Of a stretch of 64,000 nt of DNA, positions 31,856-42,441 are shown one piece after another. The position numbers were made by a program, and so were the translations under genes. The notes beneath the pieces are model-generated. The model had not been told where the DNA came from. It saw nothing but the letters and a program-made list of their open reading frames with translations, and did no database searches. How positions within the stretch are numbered: the first letter of the stretch is position 1; every line of letters starts with the position of its first letter. This DNA is from Centrapalus pauciflorus (Eukaryota; Streptophyta; Magnoliopsida; Asterales; Asteraceae), in contig JAANYP010000418.1 of NCBI GenBank assembly GCA_020465985.1, positions 62,001 to 126,000 of the forward strand, written 5' to 3'.

Positions 31856-34816
31856 TTAATTGGAAGGTGGATTCAACATGCCGATATGAGATACTAAAAA
31901 CCGAAAACGAGGTTCGTCTAAAGCTTTAGTAAATATATCCGCTAGTTGATATTCCGTGCCAACAAAATACAACTCAATGGTTCCCTTTTCAACGTGATCT
32001 TTAATAAAATGATACCTGATATCTATGTGTTTTGTACGAGAGTGCTGCACGGGATTGCAAGAGATGGCAATTGCACTTCGAGAATCACAGTAAATAGGGA
32101 TATTGGTGAGTGAGAACCCATAATCGCGTAATTGTGTTCTCATCCACAGCACTTGAGAGCAACAGCTTGCAGCTGCTACATACTCAGCCTCAGCTGTGGA
32201 TGTGGATACACAATTCTGCTTTTTGGAAGACCAACTCACCGGTCTATCGCCTAAGAACTGTATTCCTCCCGATGTGCTTTTTCTGTCCACTCTACAACCT
32301 GCAAAATCAGCATCTGAAAACGCGGTAAGATCAAAATCGGTTCCCTTTGGATACCATAGACCAAGTTCGGGTGTACCCTTAAGATAACGAAAAATGCGTT
32401 TTACCGCAGTTAGGTGTGATTCTTTTGGGTCGGCCTGAAATCTAGCACAAAGACATGTTGAAAACACTATATCCGGTCTACTGGCAGTCAAGTACAGTAA
32501 GGATCCTATCATCCCTCTGTAAGTTGTATTATCGACACTTTTCCCGGAAGGATCGGTGTCTAACTTACAGTTGGAGGCCATGGGAGTTGCGATACTCGTG
32601 CAAGAGTCTAACTTATACTTCTTGAGAATGTCAAGAGTATATTTTGACTGGTTCACAAAAATCCCATCCTCAAGTTGTTTGACTTGTAATCCGAGGAAAA
32701 AGTTCATTTCCCCCATCATACTCATCTCAAACCGAGACTCCATTAGGGCTGAAAAATCCTTACAAAAATTACTGTCAGTAGATCCAAATATAATATCGTC
32801 AACATAAATCTGTACTAGCATTATATGTGGGCCTTCCCTTTTAGTGAACAGAGTTGTGTCCACCACACCTTTATAGAAACCGGCAGAAATAAGGAAATTC
32901 GAAAGACTATCATACCATGCTCGAGGTGCTTGTTTTAAACCATAGAGGGCCTTATCTAGCACATAAACATGGTCAGGTTTATGTGCATCAACAAAGCCTT
33001 GTGGTTGTTCAACATACACTTCCTCGTTAAGTTCACCGTTTAGAAAGGCAGTCTTGACGTCCATTTGGTACACTTTGAAGTCTTTGTGTGCCGCATACGC
33101 CAAGAAGATTCTGATAGCTTTGATCCGTGCAACTGGAGCGAAGGTCTCGTCATAATCTATCTCTTCTTGTTGTCGGTAGCCTTTGGCAACAAGTCTTGCT
33201 TTGTTCCTTATCACAATGCCGTTTTCATCTCGTTTGTTCTTAAAGATCCACTTTGTTCCGATGACTGTACGGTCTTTTGGCTTGGGAACTAACCGCCATA
33301 CTCTTAGCTGTTCAAACTGGTTGAGTTCCTCTTGCATTGCAACTATCCAATCCGGATCTGTCAGGGCTTCATCCACACGAGCGGGCTCTATCATACTCAA
33401 GAATGATGCGTAGAGACATTCATTAGCAGATGTTGTACGAGTTTGGACTCCTGTTGTTACGTCACCAATGATTTGTTCTGTTGGATGACTGCGGGTCCAT
33501 TTGATTTCGTGTGGAAGGGGTGCTCGGGATGGAACCTCTGTGGTTAATATGGGAATGGATGAGGATTCATGGTCAATGGTTTCAAATGATGGTACCACAG
33601 GTTCTGGTTCAATTTCCGAGTGTTCAGGTGAAGGAAGAATCGTTGGTATTACATGTGAGGGTATTATAGGAGTAGATTCAACTGCGGATTTGTCGGTGGA
33701 TGATGTGGATGGATGAGGATATGTTGATGAAGATGGAGTGGAGAAACTTTGCGGCGCAGTTGAACTGGAAGGATTACCTACATTATTAACAACATTAGAC
33801 ACACTAGCGTTAGGACCGAAAAATTCAACATAAAAAGGATCAAATAAATTAACCAACTCAGAAGAAGAAAAAGAAATGGGGTTATTCGAAGAGTCTCCAG
33901 GCATTTGAGTAATGCGTGGTCCTGATTGATCAACTTCGGGTGCCAGTTCAGCCAACTCATCAAATGTGACATGCAGACTTTCATTGACTTTTCTGGTTCG
34001 GGTATTGAATGCGCGATACGCCTTCGAGTTGGATGAGTATCCAATGAAGATCGCTTCATCCGCCTTTTCGTTAAATTTCCCGAGGTTGTCTCTGTCATTC
34101 AGCACATAGCACCTGCAACCAAATACACGTAAGTACTTGATAAATGGTACTTTATTCAAAAAGAGTTGGTAAGGAGTTTTGTTAAAGCGCTTATGAATGA
34201 TGGAGCGATTCTGTGTATAGCATGCTGTTGATACGGCTTCGGCCCACAAGAACGGAGGTAGCTTTGAGTATGTGAGCATTGTACGAGCGGCTTCTACTAG
34301 CGTACGGTTACGCCTTTCCACGATCCCATTTTGTTGAGGTGTTCGAGCAGCAGAGTATTGATGCTGAATCCCCTTGGATCGAAGGAAGCCCTCCACTACC
34401 GAGTTCTTGAACTCCGTGCCGTTATCTGATCTGATTGATTGTACTGACAGCTGCTGTTGGGTCTCGACACTCTTGATAAAATCAATGATTTCTTGAGCTG
34501 TCTCGTCCTTGGAACGCAAGAACCTTACCCAGGTATATCGAGAATAATCATCAACGATAACCAACACATATCGTTTTCCATTTATGCTTTGTGTTCTCAT
34601 CGGTCCGCATAAATCCATATGAAGTAACTCCAAAACTCTTTTTGTTGATGGTTCGGGCTTTGGTTTGTGAGATGATCGTTTCATTTTTCCTTTCTCACAA
34701 GCTCCACACAGATGGTCCTTTTCATAGCGTAACTCAGGAAGTCCTTTGACCAATTGCTTCGCAGCCAGCTTGTTGATGTTATCAAAATTCAAATGGGATA
34801 ATCTTCGATGCCACAA
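31856..34816 (-). CDS. pol: Element F pol main frame: integrase, RT, RNase H (986 aa)
   Basis: Open throughout. Residues 2-43 hold the integrase HHCC finger (WHRRLSHL, CGACEKGK). The DD35E core is complete: Asp68 (MDLCGP), Asp131 (SDNGTEF) and Glu167 (PQQNGIVERRN). RT follows, with QMDVKTAFLNGELNEEVY, LYGLKQAPRAWY and the catalytic YVDDIIFGS (about 32780-32805). RNase H has DADFAGC, RKSTSGG, STAEAEYVA and the C-terminal SAIAISCNPVQHSRTKHID. All canonical catalytic residues I can check are present. The start is not a real initiator: the frame is the continuation of a gag-pol polyprotein whose protease part (34817-35145) is damaged. It is the best-preserved pol in the window. Confidence 0.93.
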   Translation of the reverse strand: MWHRRLSHLNFDNINKLAAKQLVKGLPELRYEKDHLCGACEKGKMKRSSHKPKPEPSTKRVLELLHMDLCGPMRTQSINGKRYVLVIVDDYSRYTWVRFLRSKDETAQEIIDFIKSVETQQQLSVQSIRSDNGTEFKNSVVEGFLRSKGIQHQYSAARTPQQNGIVERRNRTLVEAARTMLTYSKLPPFLWAEAVSTACYTQNRSIIHKRFNKTPYQLFLNKVPFIKYLRVFGCRCYVLNDRDNLGKFNEKADEAIFIGYSSNSKAYRAFNTRTRKVNESLHVTFDELAELAPEVDQSGPRITQMPGDSSNNPISFSSSELVNLFDPFYVEFFGPNASVSNVVNNVGNPSSSTAPQSFSTPSSSTYPHPSTSSTDKSAVESTPIIPSHVIPTILPSPEHSEIEPEPVVPSFETIDHESSSIPILTTEVPSRAPLPHEIKWTRSHPTEQIIGDVTTGVQTRTTSANECLYASFLSMIEPARVDEALTDPDWIVAMQEELNQFEQLRVWRLVPKPKDRTVIGTKWIFKNKRDENGIVIRNKARLVAKGYRQQEEIDYDETFAPVARIKAIRIFLAYAAHKDFKVYQMDVKTAFLNGELNEEVYVEQPQGFVDAHKPDHVYVLDKALYGLKQAPRAWYDSLSNFLISAGFYKGVVDTTLFTKREGPHIMLVQIYVDDIIFGSTDSNFCKDFSALMESRFEMSMMGEMNFFLGLQVKQLEDGIFVNQSKYTLDILKKYKLDSCTSIATPMASNCKLDTDPSGKSVDNTTYRGMIGSLLYLTASRPDIVFSTCLCARFQADPKESHLTAVKRIFRYLKGTPELGLWYPKGTDFDLTAFSDADFAGCRVDRKSTSGGIQFLGDRPVSWSSKKQNCVSTSTAEAEYVAAASCCSQVLWMRTQLRDYGFSLTNIPIYCDSRSAIAISCNPVQHSRTKHIDIRYHFIKDHVEKGTIELYFVGTEYQLADIFTKALDEPRFRFLVSHIGMLNPPSN

Positions 34817-35145
34817 CCAAGAGTCTTTTGACGAGGCTTTTGATAGTAGACAAATGTTATCCTTTACTACAAGCTTAGATACGTCAATGGTTTAAAGGTT
34901 AGATTTTCGGGAACCAGTCAAGATTTCTTTTCCATCCATGTTCTTAACACTGCAGTTCTTAGCCCTAAATGTTACTTCTAGTCCTTTATCGCAGAGTTGT
35001 CCTATGCTAAAAAGGTTATTTGAGCTTGATGGTTGTTCCCGAATTTCACAGTTCCGCAATACTGTTCAACAACGTTGGACAGCAATTCTCTTCTTCCTGT
35101 CATGTGCTTGGAGCAACCCGAATCCATATACCAAATGGACTTGGC
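34817..35145 (-). pseudogene. Element F protease remnant (internal deletion)
   Basis: Begins right after the acceptor-like CAG at 35146 with the protease motif YMDSGCSKHMTG, so the catalytic Asp-Ser-Gly is present. After KFGNN the frame jumps to a shifted LFSIGQLCDKG. That means the middle of the protease, including the flap region, is missing and the frame is lost. A TAA near 34892 adds a stop before the integrase finger. This copy therefore cannot make active protease. Confidence 0.85.
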
Positions 35146-35424
35146 CTGAAAAACACATAAATTCATTTAATGAAAAACTATATGCATTCAAACACATCCA
35201 TTTTTAATTCACAATCAAACCGTAGTCTGAACCGAGATGTTCAGAAAACATGATGAGTTAAGACCGGGTCCTGGGCTGTGTGCACAGAAGCCAAACGTGT
35301 CGGTTTAAGCACAACCGACAAGCAAAAGAACGGGTCCTAGTCTAAGGTAACTAGAAGCCATTTCTTTGAAGCACGGGTCTTGATCAGAAGTAACCAAGAA
35401 CCATCTGCATTAAGATCACACAAC
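35146..35424 (-). other. Intron-like block between gag and protease of element F
   Basis: 279 nt, noncoding in the sense frame. Minus-strand left border AAG|GTTGTG follows the conserved WVPK codons. Right border TTTTTCAG|GCC precedes the protease segment that leads to DSG. Both exon borders are in phase 0, so removal would join gag and protease frames directly. Without removal, translation ends at TGA two codons past the donor (35416). The 3' end is T-rich, as in plant introns. Splicing itself is inference. Confidence 0.65.
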
Positions 35425-36236
35425 CTTGGGTACCCACCTCAATATGGGTCCCTTTTTGTTAGGATTTCCAGATTTATATGGCACGTGTACAGATTTAGAA
35501 ACCCAACTAGCATTTGTGTGTGGTCCAGATGCACAACCCTTTGGAATCCATTGAAGATTGGATTTATTGGGTTTTGGAACCTTAGGCGCTGAAATTGCCT
35601 TCGGTTTTTGTCTTGTTGAGACCTTCTTGACCGTTGCTTTGGTTTTGGGCCTTGGCAACGGACATGTCTCAACTTTGTTTGTGGCCGATGATGCACTATT
35701 TTTAGTTTTCTTTTTCCGAATACGTTTAACAGGATAAGGCACAAAAGCATTCATTTCAGGAACCTGTCGTCTATATTTAGTTGGACATAGATTAAACAAA
35801 TCCTTGAAAGAGTACTTTAACGGAATAGTAGAATTCGGTACATCATTACAAACATTGTCACACGCTTTGTTACACAAATTGTCTTTAGAGATTACAGACA
35901 TCCTATCTCTAGTAACAAATTCACTTGGCATTAAAGCATTCTTCACAAAAAAACTTGTAAAATCCTGCATGGTGGTTTTTGGGACTCTCCTTATATGATC
36001 TGTAGGAACAAAACGATTAGAGTCAGTAAGCATGGAAGATTTAGACTTGACAGACTTTTCTTTTTGGAGGTGAGTGGGTTTCTTAAAAGACTTGGATTTT
36101 ATCTGAGTCTTTTTAGAAACCTCATTCTTGAAAGCATTTGAGCACTCACCTTTGACAAAGATAGAAGAAGTTTCAGCTGTACCTTACCTTTATCTGATGA
36201 CATACATGGAATTTTTAGAGAATGAGAAAGTGTTTG
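35425..36236 (-). pseudogene. Element F gag C-terminal / gag-protease linker
   Basis: Open from 36033 to the stop at 35416. Upstream, 36034-36236 continues the same Lys/Ser-rich sequence (SKSFKKPTHLQKEKS) but with a break against the gag frame. The end of the ORF has spaced WIPK, SWVSKS and RWVPK motifs typical of the gag-pol junction of plant copia polyproteins, plus a basic stretch (RIRKKKTKN). No catalytic motif. It links gag with protease after removal of the intron-like block. Confidence 0.7.
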
Positions 36237-38876
36237 TTATTTTGAAAGATCTTTCAATCGTTGTGAAACTATTTCAAAATTTTCTCTGTAGACAGTGACT
36301 TCCACAGTTTGTTGAAAAGATTGATTTATCAATTCTTCTTCTCTCTTAAGAAGAGCATCTTGAAGATCAAGTGCTTTCTCTTGAGACGACTTCAATTCCT
36401 TTTCTAAAACAATGATTTGTTGTTGAAGAACTTTTGCAGGAATATAAAGTTGAGGATTTGATTTTTCAGTTTCAGTGTTCAATTCAGTTTCTGAATAAGT
36501 TGACGAGAGATCTTCCTCTAAAGTGGGTACTCGAGAAGAATAACTCTCGTTAAGTTCTTCATAATGAAAAGAAATTTCTTTATCTTTACGCGCAACACGT
36601 TTCTCATTTTCTTGGTTTAAAACTTCTTTTGATGACTCAAAAAAGAAAGATTTAATACCGGCTCCCATATAATTCATGTCATAAAATACAGGTAAGACAT
36701 TTTGTGTTTTTTCCAAATATTTAGGATTTTTAAAACCAATTCCCTGTTTAGAATGGTAAAACCTAGTTTCTTTGGGCTGATTTAAATGGATAGTTTGTTC
36801 TGTTTGACCCCTTTTCAAAAATGCATCGTCAAGGGTCTTTATTCTTGCGTACAAACTAATCCTTTCTTCTTCAATCATTTTGTATTTTTCTAAACTGTCT
36901 ATATTTTCCATATTTACCACATCTAATTGTTTTGTAAGAACAGAAATTTCTTCTTTTAAAGAGAGTTTTTCTTTTGAAAGCGTTTCCATGCAAGATTCAA
37001 GGTATATATTCCTATCCTGAACATCTACTTTTTCTATCAACATCTGTTTTATAACATTATGATTAGTTAACCATTTTGCATGATATAATTCAGATGATTC
37101 TTTCAAAATATGAGCTTGATGTTCAGCCTGTACACACTTTGCAGTTTCAGCTTTTAATCTATCTTGTAGATCAAGTATTTGTATGTGTAGTGTACATTCA
37201 TTATCTACAAATAATTTATTTACATGTGCAGGAATGTAATAGGAATATACCTCACTGGACTCTGAACCGGATGTGGAGCATTCGGGATCGTCGGTTGTAG
37301 CCATCAGACATGCTGGTGGATGTTTCATTGTCTCCCCCTCAGCAGCAGTGTCTGAAATTGCAGCAGTGACATCAGTACAAATCTCCAACCCCTGACGATC
37401 AACCATATAGCAATTCTTGCCCTTTTCATCCTCGTCTTCTGAATCTTCAGCATCCCAGTAGTCCTCCTGGGCGACGAGGGCCAACGCATCCGATTTCTTC
37501 TTTGCAGCCTCGAGCTTTCTTTCGTAATACGCAACGTCTCTCTCAAAATTGTTCTTGCATTCCCTAGCAAAGTGGCCCGGTTTGCCACATTTGTAGCAGA
37601 GACGTTCATCAGTGGCCTTTGGCTCGTCTGCTCTTGGCTTCTCCTCTCTTCTTTCCGCCAGCCTTTTGTCGGCCCGGCGGTGCTCACGGCTATCATCACG
37701 CATTCTGTCCCGGCGGTCATCCCGACGATCATCCCTTCGATCGTCCCGCCTGTCATCTCTCCTGTCATCTCTCCTGTCATCTCGCCTTTCGTCACGCCTT
37801 TCATAACGGCGATCATCGCGATAGTCGCGTCTGTCATCATACCGGCGATCATCCCTGCGGTAGTCATCTCTGCGATAGTCATCGCGGCGGTCATCCCTCC
37901 TGTCATCTGAGTACCTCCGAGGACCAGTGTCATATCGGAAGTGGTTGTTGGTCTTGTTGGAGAACCGTCGTTGTTGGAGACGGTTGGTCCACAAGGCAAT
38001 CTGTTCTTGGATCGTGGCTTCCTCCTCATCATAGACCTCACGAGGAGGAGAAGCATACCTGTACTGAGATGATGAAGAACCAGGAGCAAAAGATGGTGTT
38101 GGAATCTGCGTGTTGGTGATCAAAGCTAGGGAATCATTTGGTTTCAACCCTGTGTTGGCTGATAGCAGTAGAGAGGCCAATTGATTTGCCATCAGCTTCT
38201 GTTGATCCACATCCCCTTGATATTTCTTAAGCTCCTTAAAGACGACATTTATGGATACCTCAGGAATGTTCAGAACTCTTTTTGTTGCCCTACATGCAAG
38301 CTGCCACTCGGGGGCTAAGGCGGCAAAGAATTGGATGTTTATGTCATCCCGATCCTTCTTGATGTGCAGTTTATTCAATTCGTTAAGGACTGCACAAAAC
38401 CTGGTAAACGTGGATTGCAGAGAGTCCCCGTCTTTGGCGCGGAATTCTGAAAACTTTGCCTTCGCCTCTTCAATTTTGGCACGATCATCAAGATCTGCCC
38501 CCAGCATTTGGATTTCCAGCTCGTCCAACATTTCTTTTGCAGACATTTTACTGTCTACACCTACCAAAATATCAGTGGGGAGGGCTTGATAAATCAGATA
38601 TTCTGCCCTCTTATCAGCGTGCTGGCGATCCCTCTCGGCTTCATTTGCCGGCTCTCTTTCAACTTTTGAGGCTAGGACAGGAGGATCAGCCTCGGGTCTG
38701 GCAGCAATCTCTCTATAGTAGATGACGGGTCCTTCGGATATTTATTGAAGCATCAGATTCCCGAGAGGTTGCATTCCAACGAATTTCAGGAACCGGGCTT
38801 TCCATCGTTCGTACTCATCAGGATAGAGAACAGGTGGTCTGTTCTCAGACCCGAGTACAAGAGCTTCACGAGACAT
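36237..38876 (-). pseudogene. gag: Element F gag with RD-repeat and zinc knuckle (one nonsense codon)
   Basis: The start is chosen at ATG 38874-38876 (MSREALVLGSENRPP), because copia gag begins with such a segment (YPDEYERWKARFLKF). TAA at codon 45 (38742-38744) is the only interruption before 36237; the downstream open part gives 776 aa from 38567. The gag core follows (MLDELEIQMLG, FTRFCAVLNELNKL, ALAPEWQLACR). Then comes an Arg-Asp repeat (37670-37919), a CX2CX4HX4C knuckle CYKCGKPGHFAREC (37559-37600), an acidic stretch (DAEDSEDEDEKGK), and a C-terminal half rich in heptads that looks like long coiled coil. Gag binds element RNA and forms particles. Confidence 0.9.
37670..37919 (-). repeat. 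RRDD-coding short tandem repeat in gag
   Basis: Minus-strand trinucleotide-based repeat encoding about 80 residues of RRDDRRDD, RRDDYRRDD and related blocks, just before the zinc knuckle. The antisense strand is also open here by composition, which explains long antisense frames at 37572-38119. Confidence 0.9.
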
Positions 38877-39963
38877 TATGAGTATTGGTGCTGATTAAGA
38901 ATATGGAGATCTTAGAGGTGGAAACTGAACACAGATGGGTTGGACTGAAATCAGAATGATCTGATTTCGGATGATGAGTTCGGGTGAACAGTGATTCGGA
39001 TGGGGTAACCGAATTCGGATTGTATGAATTCGGATGGAGTGATTTCGGATGAACAGTGAGTCGGATGGGTTGATTTTGGATGGCTAGACTTCGGATGGGT
39101 CAATTTCGGATGAATAGTAATCCGGATGAAGGTCCTAATTCGGATGAGTGTCCTAATTCGGATGAGTGTCCTAATTCGGATGAACAGTTGTACTTGGGGG
39201 AATCAAAGTCGGATGACCTATGTTCGGATGGACCAATGGACCGAATTCGGATGAACAGTGAAGTGGCCGAAATATGATGGTTACGATATAGGGACAGAGG
39301 ACCGAATTCGGATGGTCCGAAATGGTGAGGTCCGAATTTGAAAAATTTTTTAGAACAAGTCCCAATTAGTGAAAAATGGAAAGCCTTTCCTGAACTTCGG
39401 ATGGTCCGAAATTCGGATGTGACCGAATTATGGTCCGAAACTGGCTTATGGGGGTCTGAAATGCACCTAAGTGTGGTCCGAATTAGGATGAGTGTGAGGT
39501 CCGAATTTGGTGCCTATGTGGTCCGAAATGCTACAGTATGTAATCTGAAATACAGCAGGTTTTTACGTTTTTCTAAGGCAGAAAAGACAGAATTCGATTT
39601 TTATCAGTTTTAATGCCTAAAAACAGTTCTAAATGATTTATAAACTATTTTAAACACTTTTTGTGATTTAAAACAACCTAGAAAACACTTAAAAAGTAGC
39701 ATGAACACATGAAAAACCCACTTAGAAAACCCATATTTTCAAGCTTCAAAATGGTCGATTCTTGATGATTTTAACAAAGATATGGAAGTAAATGAGTTTA
39801 AAATCAGTATATAATGATAATGTGATGTTTATAGAACCATTATAACACAAGAAACTCGAAAAACCATGGAAAATGAAGATCTAACCGGTTGGATATTGAA
39901 GAACTCGAAGAACATGAACAACCCAGCAGAACCCGTAAGTAATCAGTTGAAATCCACCCCTCT
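38877..39963 (-). other. Element F leader with GAATTCGGATG-type repeats
   Basis: Noncoding 1.09 kb between the LTR stub and the gag start. From 38960 to 39510 there are more than 20 TTCGGATG or TCCGAA motifs, three of them full CCGAATTCGG (39009, 39240, 39301 regions). Several are followed by AACAGTG. No primer-binding site is seen next to the LTR stub. Confidence 0.8.
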
Positions 39964-40017
39964 AATGAAAATAAATATTACAAAATAACTCCTAGGATCG
40001 AAATAATAAATCTAACA
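39964..40017 (-). repeat. Element F 5' LTR stub (54 bp)
   Basis: Identical to 26385-26438 of the 3' LTR and flanked by gtcta. The remaining 303 bp of the LTR and the primer-binding site are absent. Confidence 0.9.
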
Positions 40018-40022
40018 GTCTA
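40018..40022. repeat. Target-site duplication of element F, right copy
   Basis: gtcta, identical to 26077-26081. Confidence 0.92.
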
Positions 40023-42300
40023 TTTTAAAAAGTTGACCTACTAATTCTAAGGAGCATCCTCGAATTATATTATTTGTTTTAAGTGTCTTACCGTCAGCAA
40101 CCTCTATAGCATAAGTGGCATCTAACAGTGTTAGAGTTACATTATCTGCTTACTAAACTTAGTTGGATATAAAGCTCCTATCAGCTCTAATATCAAACAC
40201 TATGTATGCATAAGATTTGTTGAGGACGAACGTACTCGTGACCACGTGGGGATTCTGCCTTGCTTCTCCACTTCCCATGACAAAAGCTCTTTCTTGAGCT
40301 CCCCCGACATTCTTCAACTTCGGGCAGTCTTTTATGAAGTGCCCCACCTTCCCGCATTCAAAACACCCTTTCTTAGGCCCATTGTTGGTTCTGGAGTTGG
40401 AAACTCTGCAATCCTTGGTCAGGTGACCTTGCCTTTTGCACTTACCACAGGGATTTATACACTAGCCGTTGTGATGGGAATATCGCTTGCTGCAATAATG
40501 TTTGTTACCGGTGTAGTTTTTCTTTGACTCAGACCCAGCTATGTAGGCCTTGATTGTATCTTGCTTCTTCTGTTGGTTCCCTGAATTATTTCCCGAGCGG
40601 TCTTCTCATTTCCGCTTGTTATCTGAACTCTTTGCCGCCACTGCCCCATGGCGTATTACCTACTCCATCAAGCTGTGTGCCATTCGGATGGAATTCTAGA
40701 TTGCCGTTAGGTTGGAGGAGGTTACATTCCCTTGGATCTGGGGGAGATTATGCAGATGTATCGTTCAACCCTCTTGTATTCCGGGTTAACCATCCCGGGG
40801 CATAGTAGGTTTAACTCATTGAACCGATTGGTGTATCCCGTGATATCCGTCCCCTTAATGGACAATTCCAAAACTCAGATTCCATCTATTGAAGTTTGCT
40901 TCTTGGGCAGTACACATCAGTCATCATTTGTTTCAACTCTGCCCACGGGAGTTGATAGGCCACATCAATGCCTAATGACTGAACGTAGGAGTTCCACGAA
41001 GTACAGGCTGCAACCTGCAACGTGTGAGTGGCGAACTTCACCTTGTTGTCTTCTGTGTTGTTGCTGACCCGGTAACGGATTCCAATTTCTCGAACCAGCA
41101 GGTAAGACCAACAACACCTTCTGTGCCATTGAAATACCTGGGTTGGCAGCCTAAGAAACCTTTGATGCTGCAACCACGCGAGTTATTTTCTACCCCTCCC
41201 GCAACTGCACTGCTCCCTGAACCATTGTGGCAGTTGCTCTCGAGGGCTGCAATTGCGTTAGCTACTCGTTGAGCCACTAGCTATTCAATCTCCTCTGTGT
41301 TCATTCTTCTGGGTGCCATGATCTTGAAGTTTAGAGAAAATGAACACAGTGTAAGAAGATAAGTCTATGGGTTTGAAATTTATTAAGGCAGATAGTCATT
41401 CTACATATCATCATGCACAGATTTGTAGTTAAACTTAATTTTTCATTAGAATAGCTTGATACATAATCTTTTTACAACATAGGGTCGAGGTTTCCCCAAA
41501 AAGTTTTCAAGCCTTACTTAACTAAAAGATACACTGAGTAGAAAATACAAACACTACAAATATAATGATAGAGGAGGCACTAGGTGTGGGACGCCTCCAG
41601 GGTCTCTCCGTACTCTAAGGCGTTGAGCCACTACGTCAACGCTGCGTTATGTGCCTCGCACTCCGCCAAGCGTTGTCGAAGCTCGTCTAACCCGTCTTAG
41701 TGGATTGAGTGAACAAGCTGATTTGACCAGCAAATATTGGTGTTTTGCATCTCTACTCGCTCAATCCTTGTTGTGATCTCCCCGACCTCTTGGCTAAGCT
41801 GCCGAAACTGGAAGTCGTGTCGGGCGACTCTTGCCACCAACAGAGGCACTGTTTGATGTGTAGATTCCTGGGTGAGTGGTGGCACTTGCTCAGTGGATGG
41901 TCCTCCGACCTTAAAGTGGCAGAGGATTCCCTCCTCGTGTCTCCAGTCTTGGAGAGTGTGAGGCATCCATCCCCACTGTCTTTCGTTTACCCATCGCCGC
42001 TGCGGCGGGCTTGGTTGGGGGGCAGGCACTAGGATAGACTCCTGTTGTGCCATTCGTACCCTTTTTCTGGGTGTGCGCATCATCAATGGTCTATTTGGAA
42101 GATTTCTGAATGGGGTATATGATGGGACACGTGGTGGTGGTGGAGGAATAATTGGTGCTACAGTACTAGAGTTTCCCTCCTCATGTTCTGAAGGGTCTAA
42201 TTCTTCTTCGCGATCGGATCTTAATGGTCTTCCGATTCAAAGTAAATTTCGGTGTCACCTTGATCCATTGGTGCATATGGTCCTCGGAATTAGAACTGAT
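40023..42300 (-). pseudogene. gag: Element D gag, zinc knuckles and protease start (fragmented)
   Basis: 42086-41697 is the divergent N-terminal part (MAQQESILVPAP). 41277-40886 carries the chromovirus-type gag core in two frames: FLGCQPRYFNGTEGVVGL, then after a frameshift NTEDNKVKFATHTLQ, SWNSYVQSLG and ELKQMMTDVYCPR. About 40460-40320 encodes two adjacent knuckles, CGKCKRQGHLTKDC and CFECGKVGHFIKDC. The protease begins near 40200. Its active site reads DIRA where the family has DTGA, so protease is inactive independently of the F insertion. The protease continues to 40023 and resumes at 26081. Confidence 0.88.
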
Positions 42301-42426
42301 AATAACCGTATTGTCCGACAAAATCAGGGTCCATTTATAGTTGTTTTAGTTATTTGCAAAATGGTTTCGTTTCTTGTAAAAGTTATAGTCTAGGGTACTA
42401 ATGCAACCCAGTTCACTATAACCACG

Positions 42427-42438
42427 GCTCGGATACCA
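42427..42438 (-). other. Element D primer-binding site
   Basis: Minus strand TGGTATCCGAGC, one base from the initiator-Met tRNA complement TGGTATCAGAGC, three bases from the 5' LTR. Confidence 0.85.
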
Positions 42439-42441
42439 ATC

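Larger units (their letters stand above)
26082..40017 (-). mobile_element. Element F: 13.9-kb copia retrotransposon with env-like ORF
   Basis: Minus-strand element inserted in the protease codons of D with a perfect gtcta duplication. Order: 54-bp 5' LTR stub (39964-40017), 1.09-kb leader, gag (38876-36237), gag-protease linker ORF, intron-like block (35424-35146), protease remnant, integrase-RT-RNase H frame (34816-31856), 1.9-kb spacer, env-like frame (29942-26433), polypurine tract, 3' LTR (26438-26082). The 54 bp shared by both LTRs are identical. The pol main frame is open for 986 codons, so the copy is young, but protease is partly deleted and the primer-binding site is missing. Confidence 0.93.

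Noticed and set aside
37572..38119. Long plus-strand frames opposite gag (112 and 166 aa)
   Set aside because: They are open only because the RRDD-coding repeat lacks stops in other frames; no start context or known family.
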